Source: an uncultured Collinsella sp. (GTDB taxonomy: Bacteria > Actinomycetota > Coriobacteriia > Coriobacteriales > Coriobacteriaceae). From it: DNA of 64,000 bases. Below the pieces are notes generated by a model that made no database searches, was not told the origin of the DNA, and was given only the letters and a program-made list of their open reading frames with translations. A program made the position numbers and the translations under genes. Position 1 is the first letter of the stretch, and each line of letters opens with the position of its first letter. Positions 11,031-20,390 of the stretch are shown here, one piece after another. Location: the NCBI GenBank assembly GCA_902496455.1, contig CABVAY010000006.1:1-64000 (forward strand), given 5' to 3'.

Positions 11031-11972
11031 ATGGCAGACGTCAAAAAAATCGCCACGCGCGTAAGCTACGGCGAGGCCCTCGTCGAGCTCGCCAACGAGC
11101 ACGATGACTTTGTGGTCCTCGACGCCGACCTGGCCGCCGCCACGCAGACCGGCAAGTTCAAGGCCGCCTGCCCCGACCGCTTCTTCGACGTGGGTATCGC
11201 CGAGAGCAACCTGATGGGCGTCGCCGCCGGTATCGCAACCACCGGCCGCGTTGCCTTCGCGAGCAGCTTTGCCATGTTCGCCGCCGGCCGCGCCTTTGAG
11301 CAGGTCCGCAACTCCATCGGCTACCCGCACCTCAACGTTAAAATCGGTGCCACGCACGCCGGTATCTCGGTGGGCGAGGATGGCGCCACGCACCAGTGCT
11401 GCGAGGATATCGCCCTCATGCGCGTCATCCCTGGCATGACCGTGATTGTTCCCGCCGACGACGTGGAGGCCCGCGCCGTGACGCGCGCCGCCTACGAGTG
11501 CGACGGTCCGGTGTACATGCGCTTCGCCCGTTTGGCCTCGCCGGTTATCAACGACCCCGAGACCTACAAGTTCGAGTTGGGTAAGGGCATTGTCATGCGC
11601 GAGGGCGCCGATGTGACCATCATCGCCTGCGGCCTGATGGTCGGCGAGGCTCTCGAGGCCGCCGAGCAGCTCGCTGCCGAGGGCATCGACGCCGAGGTCA
11701 TCAACGTGCACACCATCAAGCCCATCGATGCCGACCTGATCGTCAAGAGCGCCACCAAGACCGGCCACGTCGTGACCGTCGAGGAGCATTCTGTAATCGG
11801 TGGCCTGGGCAGCGCCGTTGCCGACGTCCTGTGCGAGCAGTGCCCGACGCCGCTCAAGAAGATCGGCGTCAACGACACCTTCGGTGAGTCCGGCCCGGGC
11901 GCCGAGCTCCTGCACAAGTACGGCCTGGACGCCGCCAACATCGTGGCGACCACCAAGGAGTTCTTGGCATAA
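11031..11972 (+). CDS. Transketolase, C-terminal subunit
   Basis: This 313-residue subunit supplies the pyrimidine-binding and C-terminal domains of transketolase. The pyrimidine-binding part has VVLDADLAAATQTGKF, GIAESNLMGVAAGIA with the glutamate that activates the cofactor, and the FASSFAMFAAGRAFEQVRN stretch. The C-terminal half carries the regulatory-type fold (GADVTIIACGLMVGEALEAA). The ATG at 11031 was chosen because it follows GGAGAGGAG and starts one base after the partner's stop; earlier in-frame starts lie inside the partner gene. Together the two subunits equal one standard transketolase in length. Confidence 0.95.
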   Translation: MADVKKIATRVSYGEALVELANEHDDFVVLDADLAAATQTGKFKAACPDRFFDVGIAESNLMGVAAGIATTGRVAFASSFAMFAAGRAFEQVRNSIGYPHLNVKIGATHAGISVGEDGATHQCCEDIALMRVIPGMTVIVPADDVEARAVTRAAYECDGPVYMRFARLASPVINDPETYKFELGKGIVMREGADVTIIACGLMVGEALEAAEQLAAEGIDAEVINVHTIKPIDADLIVKSATKTGHVVTVEEHSVIGGLGSAVADVLCEQCPTPLKKIGVNDTFGESGPGAELLHKYGLDAANIVATTKEFLA

Positions 11973-12020
11973 GGCAAGGCGGATCTCAAGGACTGCTTCG
12001 CCAGAACTATGGAAACCCGG

Positions 12021-12053
12021 CAGGGGCGCTCTCTTGGAGAGCGCCCCTGTTTC
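12021..12053 (+). terminator. Terminator of the transketolase operon
   Basis: A perfect 12-bp stem CAGGGGCGCTCT with its complement and loop CTTGG ends in TTT. Confidence 0.8.
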
Positions 12054-12120
12054 AGTTGCGGTGAAATAGGGACTGATTAGACCTTTTAACTGGTAAAACA
12101 GTCCCTATTTCACCGCAACT
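12054..12120. repeat. Palindromic repeat family P2, copy 1 (perfect arms)
   Basis: A perfect 21-bp inverted repeat begins AGTTGCGGTGAAATAGGGAC and encloses 25 bp. The same right arm occurs unchanged at 25901-25921. The arms have no T-run and follow a separate terminator, so this is not the transketolase terminator. Confidence 0.85.
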
Positions 12121-12235
12121 CATGAAGACGCCCCTCAAGCACGGTCCCATCAGGAAAAAGGGCATATATCGACAAAGCGCAATTCAGACCCTTCCAGCTT
12201 TGTATATGCAGCACCTCAAGATAAACGCGGCGACC
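12110..12235 (-). other. Open stretch resembling a gene remnant
   Basis: On the minus strand 41 codons read as a protein-like string (for example VYLEVLHIQSWKGLNCALSI, then LFPDGTVLEGRLHELR) and end at a TGA inside the P2 palindrome. There is no good start codon or ribosome binding site. It may be the decayed 3' end of a lost gene or chance. Confidence 0.2.
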
Positions 12236-12249
12236 CCTTAGTTATCGCA

Positions 12250-12372
12250 GGCCGGGCACAGGGTTACTCTCCAAATCTTTCCGCAGGACGGAGGAGCCCC
12301 CGCCGCGCGAAGCGCGCAGCGGGGGCTCCGACATGTCCGAGGACGATTTGGAGAGTAACCCTGTGCCCGGCC
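12250..12372. repeat. 123-bp nested perfect inverted repeat
   Basis: Outer arms of 28 bp (12250-12277 and 12345-12372) are exact complements. They begin GGCCGGGCACAGGGTTACTC on the left. An inner perfect 11-bp pair, GGAGCCCCCGC and its complement, lies at 12293-12303 and 12319-12329, with a GC-rich tip. The region between the inner and outer stems is unpaired. It lies 104 bp before ftsE and has no T-run, so it is not a plain terminator. Confidence 0.9.
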
Positions 12373-12476
12373 GACGGGATCCCTAACCACGCCATGCTTC
12401 TTATGTGTAGCAAAGCTAATGCTGCTAAAATACAAAGCGCTCATGTAGTTTAAACGCACGACGATAAGGAGCACCA

Positions 12477-13697
12477 GTGGGTAACCACTTCCGTACCTCC
12501 GGTGCGGGCGATGATGCCCCCAAGACGCAGGCAGGCGTCCAGGGCAGTCGTTTCGCCACTCCGGATTCAGAGGGCCAGCCTGTTGCTCAGGCCCCCGCTC
12601 AGCCGGCAGATCAGGCACAGCCGGCATCCGATCCCTTTGCCTACAATCCAACCAGCGATGTCGCGCTTTCCGGCACGGCGGGTTTTGAGCCCGTTCAGGC
12701 CGTGACCGCTCGCGTGGAGCAGCCTCAGGCTGGTGCCGCCACGCCGCAGCCTACCATGGCCGGCATTCCCGACCCCTTGGCCCCTGCGACGCCGGCTCCT
12801 CAGCCTGCGCAGTCCGGTCTCTTTGCCGCTATTCCCGACCCCACGCAGCCTGCTGCCCCGGTGGTCGAGAGCGATCAGGCAGCCGAGGTCGCAAGCCTCG
12901 ATAACGCGCTCAACAACCCCGATTTTACGTCGGTGTTTGCGCCCATCGATCCGCAGGCCAGCCGCAAGAAGATGGCCAAGCAGGCCGGTGTCGAGCCCGT
13001 CATCCTTATGGAGCATGTCACCAAGATCTATCCGGCACAGCCCAACAAGCCTGCACTCGACGACATCAACATCGAGATCTATCCGGGCGAGTTCGTCTTC
13101 CTGGTCGGTCACTCCGGCTCGGGTAAGACCACGCTGCTGTCGACGCTCAACCGCGACGTCAAGCCGACGAGCGGCCGCATCCTGGTTGCCGGTCAGGACC
13201 TCATGAAGATCAAGAACCGCAAGGTTCCGTTCCTGCGCCGCCAGATTGGCGCCGTGTTCCAGGACTTTAAGCTTCTGCCGCAAAAGACCGCCTACGAAAA
13301 CGTGGCGTTTGCCCTGCAGTGCATCGGCAAGCCCAAGGGCGTCATTCGCAGCCAGGTGCCCGAGGTGCTGCGCCTGGTCGGTCTGGCCGATCAGATGGAC
13401 TCGCTGCCCGACCAGCTTTCCGGTGGCGAGCAGCAGCGCGTTGCCGTCGCCCGTGCTATGGTCAACCGTCCGCCGCTGCTGATCTGCGACGAGCCCACGG
13501 GCAACCTCGACCCGGCGATCTCGCTGGGCATCATGAAGCTGCTTGAGCGTATTAACCGCACCGGCACCACCGTGATCGTCGCCACGCACGACCGCGAGAT
13601 GGTCGATAGCATGCACCGTCGCGTGATCGCCCTCGAGGGCGGCCACGTCATCCGCGACCAGGAGAGGGGAGGTTACGGCAACTATGGCACCAACTAA
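12477..13697 (+). CDS. ftsE: Cell division ATP-binding protein FtsE with about 170-residue N-terminal extension
   Basis: FtsE is the ATPase of the FtsEX complex, which controls peptidoglycan hydrolases at the division site. The ABC domain starts near residue 172 and contains Walker A GHSGSGKT (211-218), the signature LSGGEQQ (314-320) and Walker B CDEPTGNLD (337-345). This core is of normal size, but the 406-residue protein has an extra N-terminal segment rich in Pro, Ala and Gln that looks disordered and cytoplasmic. The GTG at 12477 has AAGGAGC in front, and there is no equally good start at the beginning of the ABC domain. It overlaps ftsX by 14 bases. The 123-bp inverted repeat lies upstream. 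Confidence 0.93.
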   Translation: MGNHFRTSGAGDDAPKTQAGVQGSRFATPDSEGQPVAQAPAQPADQAQPASDPFAYNPTSDVALSGTAGFEPVQAVTARVEQPQAGAATPQPTMAGIPDPLAPATPAPQPAQSGLFAAIPDPTQPAAPVVESDQAAEVASLDNALNNPDFTSVFAPIDPQASRKKMAKQAGVEPVILMEHVTKIYPAQPNKPALDDINIEIYPGEFVFLVGHSGSGKTTLLSTLNRDVKPTSGRILVAGQDLMKIKNRKVPFLRRQIGAVFQDFKLLPQKTAYENVAFALQCIGKPKGVIRSQVPEVLRLVGLADQMDSLPDQLSGGEQQRVAVARAMVNRPPLLICDEPTGNLDPAISLGIMKLLERINRTGTTVIVATHDREMVDSMHRRVIALEGGHVIRDQERGGYGNYGTN

Positions 13698-14604
13698 CGT
13701 GGGCTACTCCTTCAAAGAGGCAATCAGCCACTTCTTCCGTAACTGGACTACCTCGCTCGGCGCCGTCATCACGATCTTCCTTTCGCTGTTTATCATCGGC
13801 CTGTTCATCATGGGCTCTGCGATGCTGAACTCCGTGATCGGCACCGTCGAGGATCAGGTTGTCATCAACGCGTTCATTAGTGATGACGCCGATCAGGCCG
13901 ATGTTCAGGCTTTTGAGGCCGAGCTTAAGACGTGGAATAACGTCAAGTCCGTGACCTATAAGGACAAGGACGACGCGCTGGCCGAGTATACGAGCAAGAT
14001 GTCGGGCAACGCCGACGCCACCATGAGCGCGCTCGATGACCAGAACCCGCTGCCGGCTTCCTTCGCTATTGAGATGGACGATCCGTCCAAGGTCGAGAGC
14101 ACGGCAAAGAAGCTCAAGAAGGATGCCGATTTCCAGAAGATCGCGGATGACGGCGACGTCAACGCGAGCGTGCTGTACGGCCAGGAGGAAGTGAGCCGCC
14201 TGTTCCAGGTGACCAACTACATCCGCATCGCCGCCGTGGTGCTCGTTCTTCTTCTGACCTTTATCGCATTCATCTTCATCAACAACACGATTCGCCTGTC
14301 CATCACGGCGCGTCGTCGTGAGATTGCGATTATGCGTCTGGTCGGCGCCAGCAACGGCTTCATTCGTGGCCCGTTTATCACCGAGGGCGTGCTGCAGGCC
14401 ATTTTGGGCTCGCTGCTTTCCATCGGCGTTCTGGAGCTGCTGCGCAATCTGATGATTCCGCGTCTGCAGGAGAGCATCGGCTGGATGTCGTTTGCCCTGC
14501 CGATGCAGTACTACCTGGTGACCTATGCTGCGCTGATTCTGGTCGGTGTGATTATCGGTCTCTTTGGTTCTGCCATCGCCATGCGCCGCTACCTGCGCGT
14601 GTAG
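13684..14604 (+). CDS. ftsX: Cell division protein FtsX
   Basis: FtsX is the membrane partner of FtsE and transmits ATP hydrolysis to extracellular peptidoglycan hydrolases. The 306-residue protein has a cytoplasmic N-terminus with FKEAISHFFRNWTTSLGAV, a first transmembrane helix around residues 22-50, an extracellular domain to about residue 175, and three more helices with the FtsX/MacB motif RREIAIMRLVGASNGFIRGP between them. The length and order are standard for the family. The start lies within the last codons of ftsE, which couples their translation. A terminator follows. Confidence 0.95.
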   Translation: MAPTNVGYSFKEAISHFFRNWTTSLGAVITIFLSLFIIGLFIMGSAMLNSVIGTVEDQVVINAFISDDADQADVQAFEAELKTWNNVKSVTYKDKDDALAEYTSKMSGNADATMSALDDQNPLPASFAIEMDDPSKVESTAKKLKKDADFQKIADDGDVNASVLYGQEEVSRLFQVTNYIRIAAVVLVLLLTFIAFIFINNTIRLSITARRREIAIMRLVGASNGFIRGPFITEGVLQAILGSLLSIGVLELLRNLMIPRLQESIGWMSFALPMQYYLVTYAALILVGVIIGLFGSAIAMRRYLRV

Positions 14605-14629
14605 GCATGCTTGGAATTCATCCCTTCCA

Positions 14630-14663
14630 ACGGGTCGTCTCTTATGGGGCGGCCCGTTTTTTG
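14630..14663 (+). terminator. Terminator of ftsEX
   Basis: ACGGGTCGTC pairs with GGGCGGCCCGT with some G-U pairs and is followed by TTTTTT. Confidence 0.75.
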
Positions 14664-14739
14664 ATCCCTAGGGGACGGCAGGAAAGCGAATCATTTGGGT
14701 AGACTCTTTGGAGTTCGCAATCGATAGTTAGGAGGCGCC

Positions 14740-16875
14740 ATGGGGCGCAATAACAAGCATAAGCGTGGAGCTCGCAATCAGCGCGGGCCGGTGCGCAGCG
14801 AACGCCGTCCGAGCCTGACCGGGCGCGTGCAGCTCCATGAGCATAGCGCCTACGTTGTAACCGAAAACGGCGACTACAAGGTCATGCGCCGCGGTAAGCG
14901 CGAGATCATGGATGGCGATACCGTTGCCGTGAGCATTAAGAACAGCCCGCACGGTGAGCGGCGCGCCGTGATCGAAAGCGTGGTTGAGCGTGCAGCCATA
15001 AGCGTGGTGGGCACGTACCAGACCGCCGGTCCGCTCGGTGTGATCGAGCCGCTCGATTCGCGTCTGAAGGCCGACTTCTTCATTCTGCCCGAGGATACCT
15101 CGGCGGATCGTCTGGGTGTCCACCCGGGTGATGCTGTTGTCGCGCGCATTTTGACCTACCCGACGCGCCTGGAATCGGGTACCGTGACGATCGAGCGCCG
15201 CATTGGCGGAGATGACGCGCCCGATTTGGGCGTTCAATATGTGATGGCGCGTTACGGCTATACCGATAGCTATCCCGAGGCCGCGCTGGACGAGGCCGAG
15301 GGGCTTTCGCTCGATGTGTCCGCGGCGCTTAAGGACCCGCTCCGCCGCGATCTGCGCGACCGCTTTGTCATCACGATCGACCCAGTCGACGCGCGCGACT
15401 TTGACGACGCCATTTCGCTGGAGCGCACGCCCGAGGGTGGCTACAAGCTGGGTGTGCATATCGCCGACGTTTCACACTATGTGGCTTGGGACGGGCATAT
15501 CGATCTTGAGGCTCGCCATCGTACGACATCGGTGTATCTGGCCGATCGCGTGCTTCCCATGCTGCCCGAACGCCTGTCCTGTGACCTGTGCTCGCTTCGC
15601 CCTGACGAGGACCGTCTTGCGTTTACCGTTGACATTGAGCTCGATGCACAGGGTCGCGTGCGGCATTACGATCCGTACCCCAGCGTGATTCGCTCGCGTG
15701 TGCGTATGGACTATGACGGCGCCGAGGCGCTGCTGGTGCGTGCCGGCGCGGTTGAGTATTCGGTGCTGGAGGGTGCGGCCGAGGATGTTGCGGCTGCCGA
15801 GACCTCGCGCGAGGAAGCGCTTGAGCGCGGTCTTGCGTGCGAGGAGGTCGCCCGCGGCTACAACGTCGACCTCTGCGATTTCCTTGTCGCCGCCAACGAA
15901 CTCGCCGAACTTCGCCGTCGTATCCGTCGCGCCCGCGGCTCGGTCGATTTTGACACGGCCGAGATTCGTGCTCTATTGGATGAGGACGGAGTGCCCGTGC
16001 AGATTGTGGCGCGTGAGCGTTCGTGTGCCACGTCGCTTATCGAGGAAGCCATGCTGCTCGCCAACGAGTGCGTTGCAGAGTGGCTGGCAGACCGTGATAT
16101 CGAGGCCTGCTATCGCGTGCATGAGGATCCGAGCCCCGATAGCCTGCACGGTGCCGCCGTTGCGCTGGCGCAGCTAGGCATCATCGACGATCGCCGTGCT
16201 GCCGGTATTGCCCTGGGGAGCCCCGATGAGCTGCAGGCTGCAGTTGATGCTGCCGCCGGTACGGCCAACGCACCGCTCGTCAACACGCTGCTTCTGCGCA
16301 GCATGCAGCGCGCGCTGTACAAGCCGCGCAACGAGGGCCACTTTGCGCTCGCCGCGCCGTGCTACTGTCACTTTACGAGTCCCATCCGTCGCTACCCCGA
16401 TCTGGTGGTGCACCGCGTGCTCAAACTGCAGTTGGCCTATGAGCAGCTCGGCGGCAAGGACGCCTTGGTCCGTACGCCGCGGCTGATCGGCAAGGGGCGC
16501 GAGTCGCTGCCGCGCATTCTGCCGCAGATCTGCCGCGCATGTAGCGATGCCGAGCGCGCGGCAGATGCCGCCAGCCATGCGACGCAAAAGATCAAGATTG
16601 CCCAGTACTATGAGGACCGTCTGGGTGAGCGCTATGCCGGAACCGTCTCGTGGGTTAGCAGCATGGGCCTCTTTGTGCGCTTGGACCTAACACAGGTCGA
16701 GGGCCTGGTTTCAATTAAGAGCCTGGGCAACGAGTGGCTCGAGTTCGACGAGGACGCGCTTACGCTGACGGGCGCCGACACGGGGACTCGCTATGAACTG
16801 GGCCAGCGCGTGATTATCGAGGTCTCGCGCGTCAATACCACGCGTGGACACTTGGACTTTAAGCTTATCCATTAG
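14740..16875 (+). CDS. rnr: Ribonuclease R (RNase II/R family)
   Basis: RNase R is a 3'-5' exoribonuclease that degrades structured RNA and takes part in tmRNA-linked turnover. The 711-residue protein has N-terminal cold-shock-type RNA-binding domains (about 25-150), the RNB catalytic domain with the metal-binding aspartates in DPVDARDFDDA at 214-224, the YCHFTSPIRRYPDLVVHR block, and a C-terminal S1 domain beginning near ERYAGTVSWVSSMGLFVRL. The basic N-terminus (GRNNKHKRGARNQRG) may contact RNA. The ATG follows TTAGGAGG. In many bacteria rnr is next to smpB; here smpB lies about 8.5 kb further on. Confidence 0.95.
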   Translation: MGRNNKHKRGARNQRGPVRSERRPSLTGRVQLHEHSAYVVTENGDYKVMRRGKREIMDGDTVAVSIKNSPHGERRAVIESVVERAAISVVGTYQTAGPLGVIEPLDSRLKADFFILPEDTSADRLGVHPGDAVVARILTYPTRLESGTVTIERRIGGDDAPDLGVQYVMARYGYTDSYPEAALDEAEGLSLDVSAALKDPLRRDLRDRFVITIDPVDARDFDDAISLERTPEGGYKLGVHIADVSHYVAWDGHIDLEARHRTTSVYLADRVLPMLPERLSCDLCSLRPDEDRLAFTVDIELDAQGRVRHYDPYPSVIRSRVRMDYDGAEALLVRAGAVEYSVLEGAAEDVAAAETSREEALERGLACEEVARGYNVDLCDFLVAANELAELRRRIRRARGSVDFDTAEIRALLDEDGVPVQIVARERSCATSLIEEAMLLANECVAEWLADRDIEACYRVHEDPSPDSLHGAAVALAQLGIIDDRRAAGIALGSPDELQAAVDAAAGTANAPLVNTLLLRSMQRALYKPRNEGHFALAAPCYCHFTSPIRRYPDLVVHRVLKLQLAYEQLGGKDALVRTPRLIGKGRESLPRILPQICRACSDAERAADAASHATQKIKIAQYYEDRLGERYAGTVSWVSSMGLFVRLDLTQVEGLVSIKSLGNEWLEFDEDALTLTGADTGTRYELGQRVIIEVSRVNTTRGHLDFKLIH

Positions 16876-16904
16876 CTAAATCCCGACTCGTGGCGAGAGA
16901 GCGG

Positions 16905-16932
16905 AGGGCGGTCTTTCGGGACCGCCCTTCGC
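16905..16932 (+). terminator. Terminator-like hairpin after rnr
   Basis: AGGGCGGTC pairs with GACCGCCCT around TTTCGG. The T-rich tail is short (TCGCATTT), so efficiency is uncertain. Confidence 0.6.
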
Positions 16933-16993
16933 ATTTGAATCGTGACTACCTTGTCGTCTGCTCGGCCGCCCGCTTACCTGCTATTTGAGAGGT

Positions 16994-17034
16994 AAAACCT
17001 ACCAAAATAAACCTGTCCCTTTTGGCAGGTTTAC
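16994..17034. repeat. Palindromic repeat family P3, copy 3
   Basis: AAACCTACCAAAA pairs with TTTTGGCAGGTTT around the same AACCTGTCCC loop as at 3405-3445. As in that copy, it lies just before a ribosome binding site. Confidence 0.75.
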
Positions 17035-17051
17035 AAGAAAGCGGGGATGAG

Positions 17052-17657
17052 ATGGCGACGGTGTACGGGTATGCGCGGGTGAGTTCGCGCGATCAGAATC
17101 TGAATCGGCAGCTGGATGCGCTGGGCGCCTATGGCGTGGGCTCAGCGAATATTTATGCCGACCATGCGAGCGGCAAGGACTTCGATCGACCGCATTATCG
17201 CGAGCTGTTGCACGTCCTGGGAGACGGGGACGTGCTGGTGGTGCTTTCTATCGACCGACTTGGTCGTAATTACTCCGAGATTCTTGAGGAATGGCGACGC
17301 ATTACCAAGGAGCTCGGGGTTGCCATTGTGGTGTTGGACATGCCATTGCTTGACACGCGCGTCAGGGCCAGCGGCGCGCCGGATGTGACCAACACCCTGA
17401 TTGCCGATATTGTGCTGCAACTGCTGAGCTACGTGGCGCAGGTGGAGCGCGAGAATATCCATCGGCGCCAGGCGGAGGGAATTGCAGCGGCGCGGGCGCG
17501 AGGGGTTCGTTTCGGTCGACCTCGCAAGCCGTGCCCTCCTCAGTTTGAGCTGGTGCGCGATAGCTATGAGGCAGGCGATATTACCCGCAGCCAGGCAGCA
17601 AAGTGCCTGGGCGTGTGCGTGGGGACGTTCGATCGCTGGATGCGCGAGGCAGGGTAG
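17052..17657 (+). CDS. Serine site-specific recombinase (resolvase/invertase family)
   Basis: The protein cuts and rejoins DNA through a serine nucleophile. The 201 residues hold the resolvase catalytic domain: YARVSSRDQN with the nucleophile at Ser11, SIDRLGRNYSEI, and the long E-helix (VAQVERENIHRRQAEGIAAA), then a C-terminal helix-turn-helix (AGDITRSQAAKCLGVCVGTF). Length and layout match Hin/Pin-type invertases and Tn3-type resolvases. I chose the ATG at 17052, because the upstream frame runs into the P3 palindrome. There is no transposase, integrase or obvious pair of inverted recombination sites next to it, so its substrate is unknown. Confidence 0.9.
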   Translation: MATVYGYARVSSRDQNLNRQLDALGAYGVGSANIYADHASGKDFDRPHYRELLHVLGDGDVLVVLSIDRLGRNYSEILEEWRRITKELGVAIVVLDMPLLDTRVRASGAPDVTNTLIADIVLQLLSYVAQVERENIHRRQAEGIAAARARGVRFGRPRKPCPPQFELVRDSYEAGDITRSQAAKCLGVCVGTFDRWMREAG

Positions 17658-17761
17658 GGGTTTGCGTCGCTTTGTCGCTTCCTGTTGCGATTCAAATTTT
17701 GATACGGCGACGATGCCATTTGGGGCTACACTCGCTGATATTCAAAAAAGGAGGTTGGCCC

Positions 17762-18343
17762 TTGGCGCGCGTAAAACAAATAATCGGATGGACCGCAATT
17801 GTTCTGTTCGTTGCAACGCTGGCGGGCATCTGGGTGCTGACGGAGCAAAATGCGGTGGAGACGTCGTTGCTGAGCGAGTCTACCGCGCGTGTGGTGGAGG
17901 GCCAGGCTACGGGCGTTCAGGCTGTCGATGCCACGGGTGAAGCTCAGGCGGAGAACGGAATGACCGGGGGCACCGATTCGGCTGCCTCGAATGTCCGGTC
18001 TGGCCGACTTGCTTCCATTCGCATGTGGGTGGGCACGAACGTCCGTCGCGTTGCCCATACCGTAGAGTTTTTCTTCGTCGGATTGTTCGCCTCCGTGGTC
18101 GTGGTTTGCTTTTCCAGGCGTCCGTGGAGCGTATGCTCCCGTTGCGTGCCCGTATTGCTCTTTTGCGCCGCCTGCTCCGTTGGCGATCAGGTACATAAGA
18201 TCTTTGTTCCCGGCAGGCATTTCGACGTTATCGATTTAGGATTCGATGCTGCGGGCTATGTCACCGCCATGCTGTTGGTATTGCTGGCAGCGGCGTTGGT
18301 GCGCCATGCGACTCGGCCGATCGGCGCCCATGCGAGGCGCTAG
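17762..18343 (+). CDS. VanZ-like membrane protein
   Basis: The 193-residue product has an N-terminal membrane helix (IIGWTAIVLFVATLAGIWVL), a variable extracellular stretch, and three further helices carrying the VanZ pattern: HTVEFFFVG, then GDQVHKIFVPGRHFDVIDLG. VanZ-family proteins are membrane proteins of unclear mechanism, linked in a few cases to glycopeptide tolerance. The start is a TTG at 17762, eight bases after a strong GGAGG; the frame is open upstream but overlaps the recombinase. A terminator follows. Confidence 0.75.
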   Translation: MARVKQIIGWTAIVLFVATLAGIWVLTEQNAVETSLLSESTARVVEGQATGVQAVDATGEAQAENGMTGGTDSAASNVRSGRLASIRMWVGTNVRRVAHTVEFFFVGLFASVVVVCFSRRPWSVCSRCVPVLLFCAACSVGDQVHKIFVPGRHFDVIDLGFDAAGYVTAMLLVLLAAALVRHATRPIGAHARR

Positions 18344-18424
18344 CCGGTAACAAACCCGTTTCTGATAATGCGGCCTCGTTGAATTATTTCGTGTCGCGCG
18401 TATTTCCGAGCGGTCGGATTTGAG

Positions 18425-18451
18425 GGGCGAGCGGTAGAACGCTCGCCCTTT
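18425..18451 (+). terminator. Terminator of the VanZ-like gene
   Basis: GGGCGAGCG pairs perfectly with CGCTCGCCC around GTAGAA and is followed by TTT. Confidence 0.75.
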
Positions 18452-18547
18452 GTGCGCCACGATGCGGCACAATGTACCGCAAAAGCTGTTTGTATCCGGT
18501 ACGAATCGTTCGTTGGTCTTTAATTCTTCTCAACGGAGGTGTTTGAG

Positions 18548-19399
18548 ATGGCAAACGGATTGCTTTTGCGGCTTCGCGAGCGTGAGCTCAGCGCGAGCCC
18601 GGCGGAACGCAATGTCATCGCATATGTAAGCGCTCATCCGCACGAGGTGGTCGGGCTGTCCGTCCGCGGTCTTGCCGATGTCACGTTCTCCTCGCCCTCG
18701 AGCATTTTGCGCTTTTGCAAGCGTTTGGGTTTTGCGGGCTACAAGGAGTTCCAGCGCGAACTGATTGCCGAGCTGGCGCTCTTAGGTGACAAGAAAGACA
18801 TAGCCCTCGAGGACATCTCCATGGATGACAGCGTCGAACGTATCGTGGGGAAGGTGATGAAAAGCAACGTGCGCACAATCGAGGCGACGGCGCGAACGCT
18901 CGATTACAACGTCTTGGAGCGATGCGCGGCCCGTCTTAAGCGGGCACGCGCGGTCAATCTGTTCGGTATTGGTGCCTCTCGTTTGGTCGCGCACGACCTG
19001 GCGCAAAAGCTCATGCGTGTCGACAAAGAGTGCCATCTGTACGACGACTGGCATGATCAGCTCTTATGTGCCAAGAACATGCATGAGGGCGATATGGCAA
19101 TCGCCTTTAGCTACTCGGGCTTGACGCAAGAGGTGCTGGACTGCACCGCCGAGGCTCAACGTCACAACTGTCCCGTTGTGGCCGTTACCAAAGTAGATGG
19201 ATCATCCAAGCTTGCCACCATGGTCGATGCCGTGCTCGGCGTCGCTGCGAGTGAACCCTTGGTCCGCAGCGGTGCCATGGCTTCGCGTATGGCCCAGCTT
19301 ATGGTTGTCGATGCCCTGTACGCTGCTTACGTTGCCAGCGACTACGAACGGGCGACGCATGTCATAAAGCAAAACTACATCGAGAAACAGGAAAGATGA
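18548..19399 (+). CDS. RpiR-family transcriptional regulator of MurNAc use (MurR-like)
   Basis: This 283-residue regulator has an N-terminal RpiR-type helix-turn-helix (residues 1-80, with SVRGLADVTFSSPSSILRFC and LGFAGYKEFQ) and a C-terminal sugar-isomerase (SIS) domain from about 115, with NLFGIGASRLVAHD and AFSYSGLTQEVLDC, which binds a phosphorylated sugar. Just downstream are the etherase, PTS permease and phosphomuramidase for N-acetylmuramic acid, so its effector is probably MurNAc-6-phosphate. The ATG at 18548 is eight bases after GGAGG. It is ten bases from the next gene, so it is the first gene of the operon. Confidence 0.85.
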   Translation: MANGLLLRLRERELSASPAERNVIAYVSAHPHEVVGLSVRGLADVTFSSPSSILRFCKRLGFAGYKEFQRELIAELALLGDKKDIALEDISMDDSVERIVGKVMKSNVRTIEATARTLDYNVLERCAARLKRARAVNLFGIGASRLVAHDLAQKLMRVDKECHLYDDWHDQLLCAKNMHEGDMAIAFSYSGLTQEVLDCTAEAQRHNCPVVAVTKVDGSSKLATMVDAVLGVAASEPLVRSGAMASRMAQLMVVDALYAAYVASDYERATHVIKQNYIEKQER

Positions 19400-19409
19400 G
19401 GTGAATGAA

Positions 19410-20333
<924 letters not shown>

Positions 20334-20390
20334 GTGCACGGCGTGAGCTGATATGACATCTAGACGAGATACCCAATATAAGGAGGAGTT

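Noticed and set aside
12238..12651. 137-codon minus-strand open frame across the large inverted repeat
   Set aside because: It runs through the palindrome and antisense to ftsE, and its sequence has no family resemblance.
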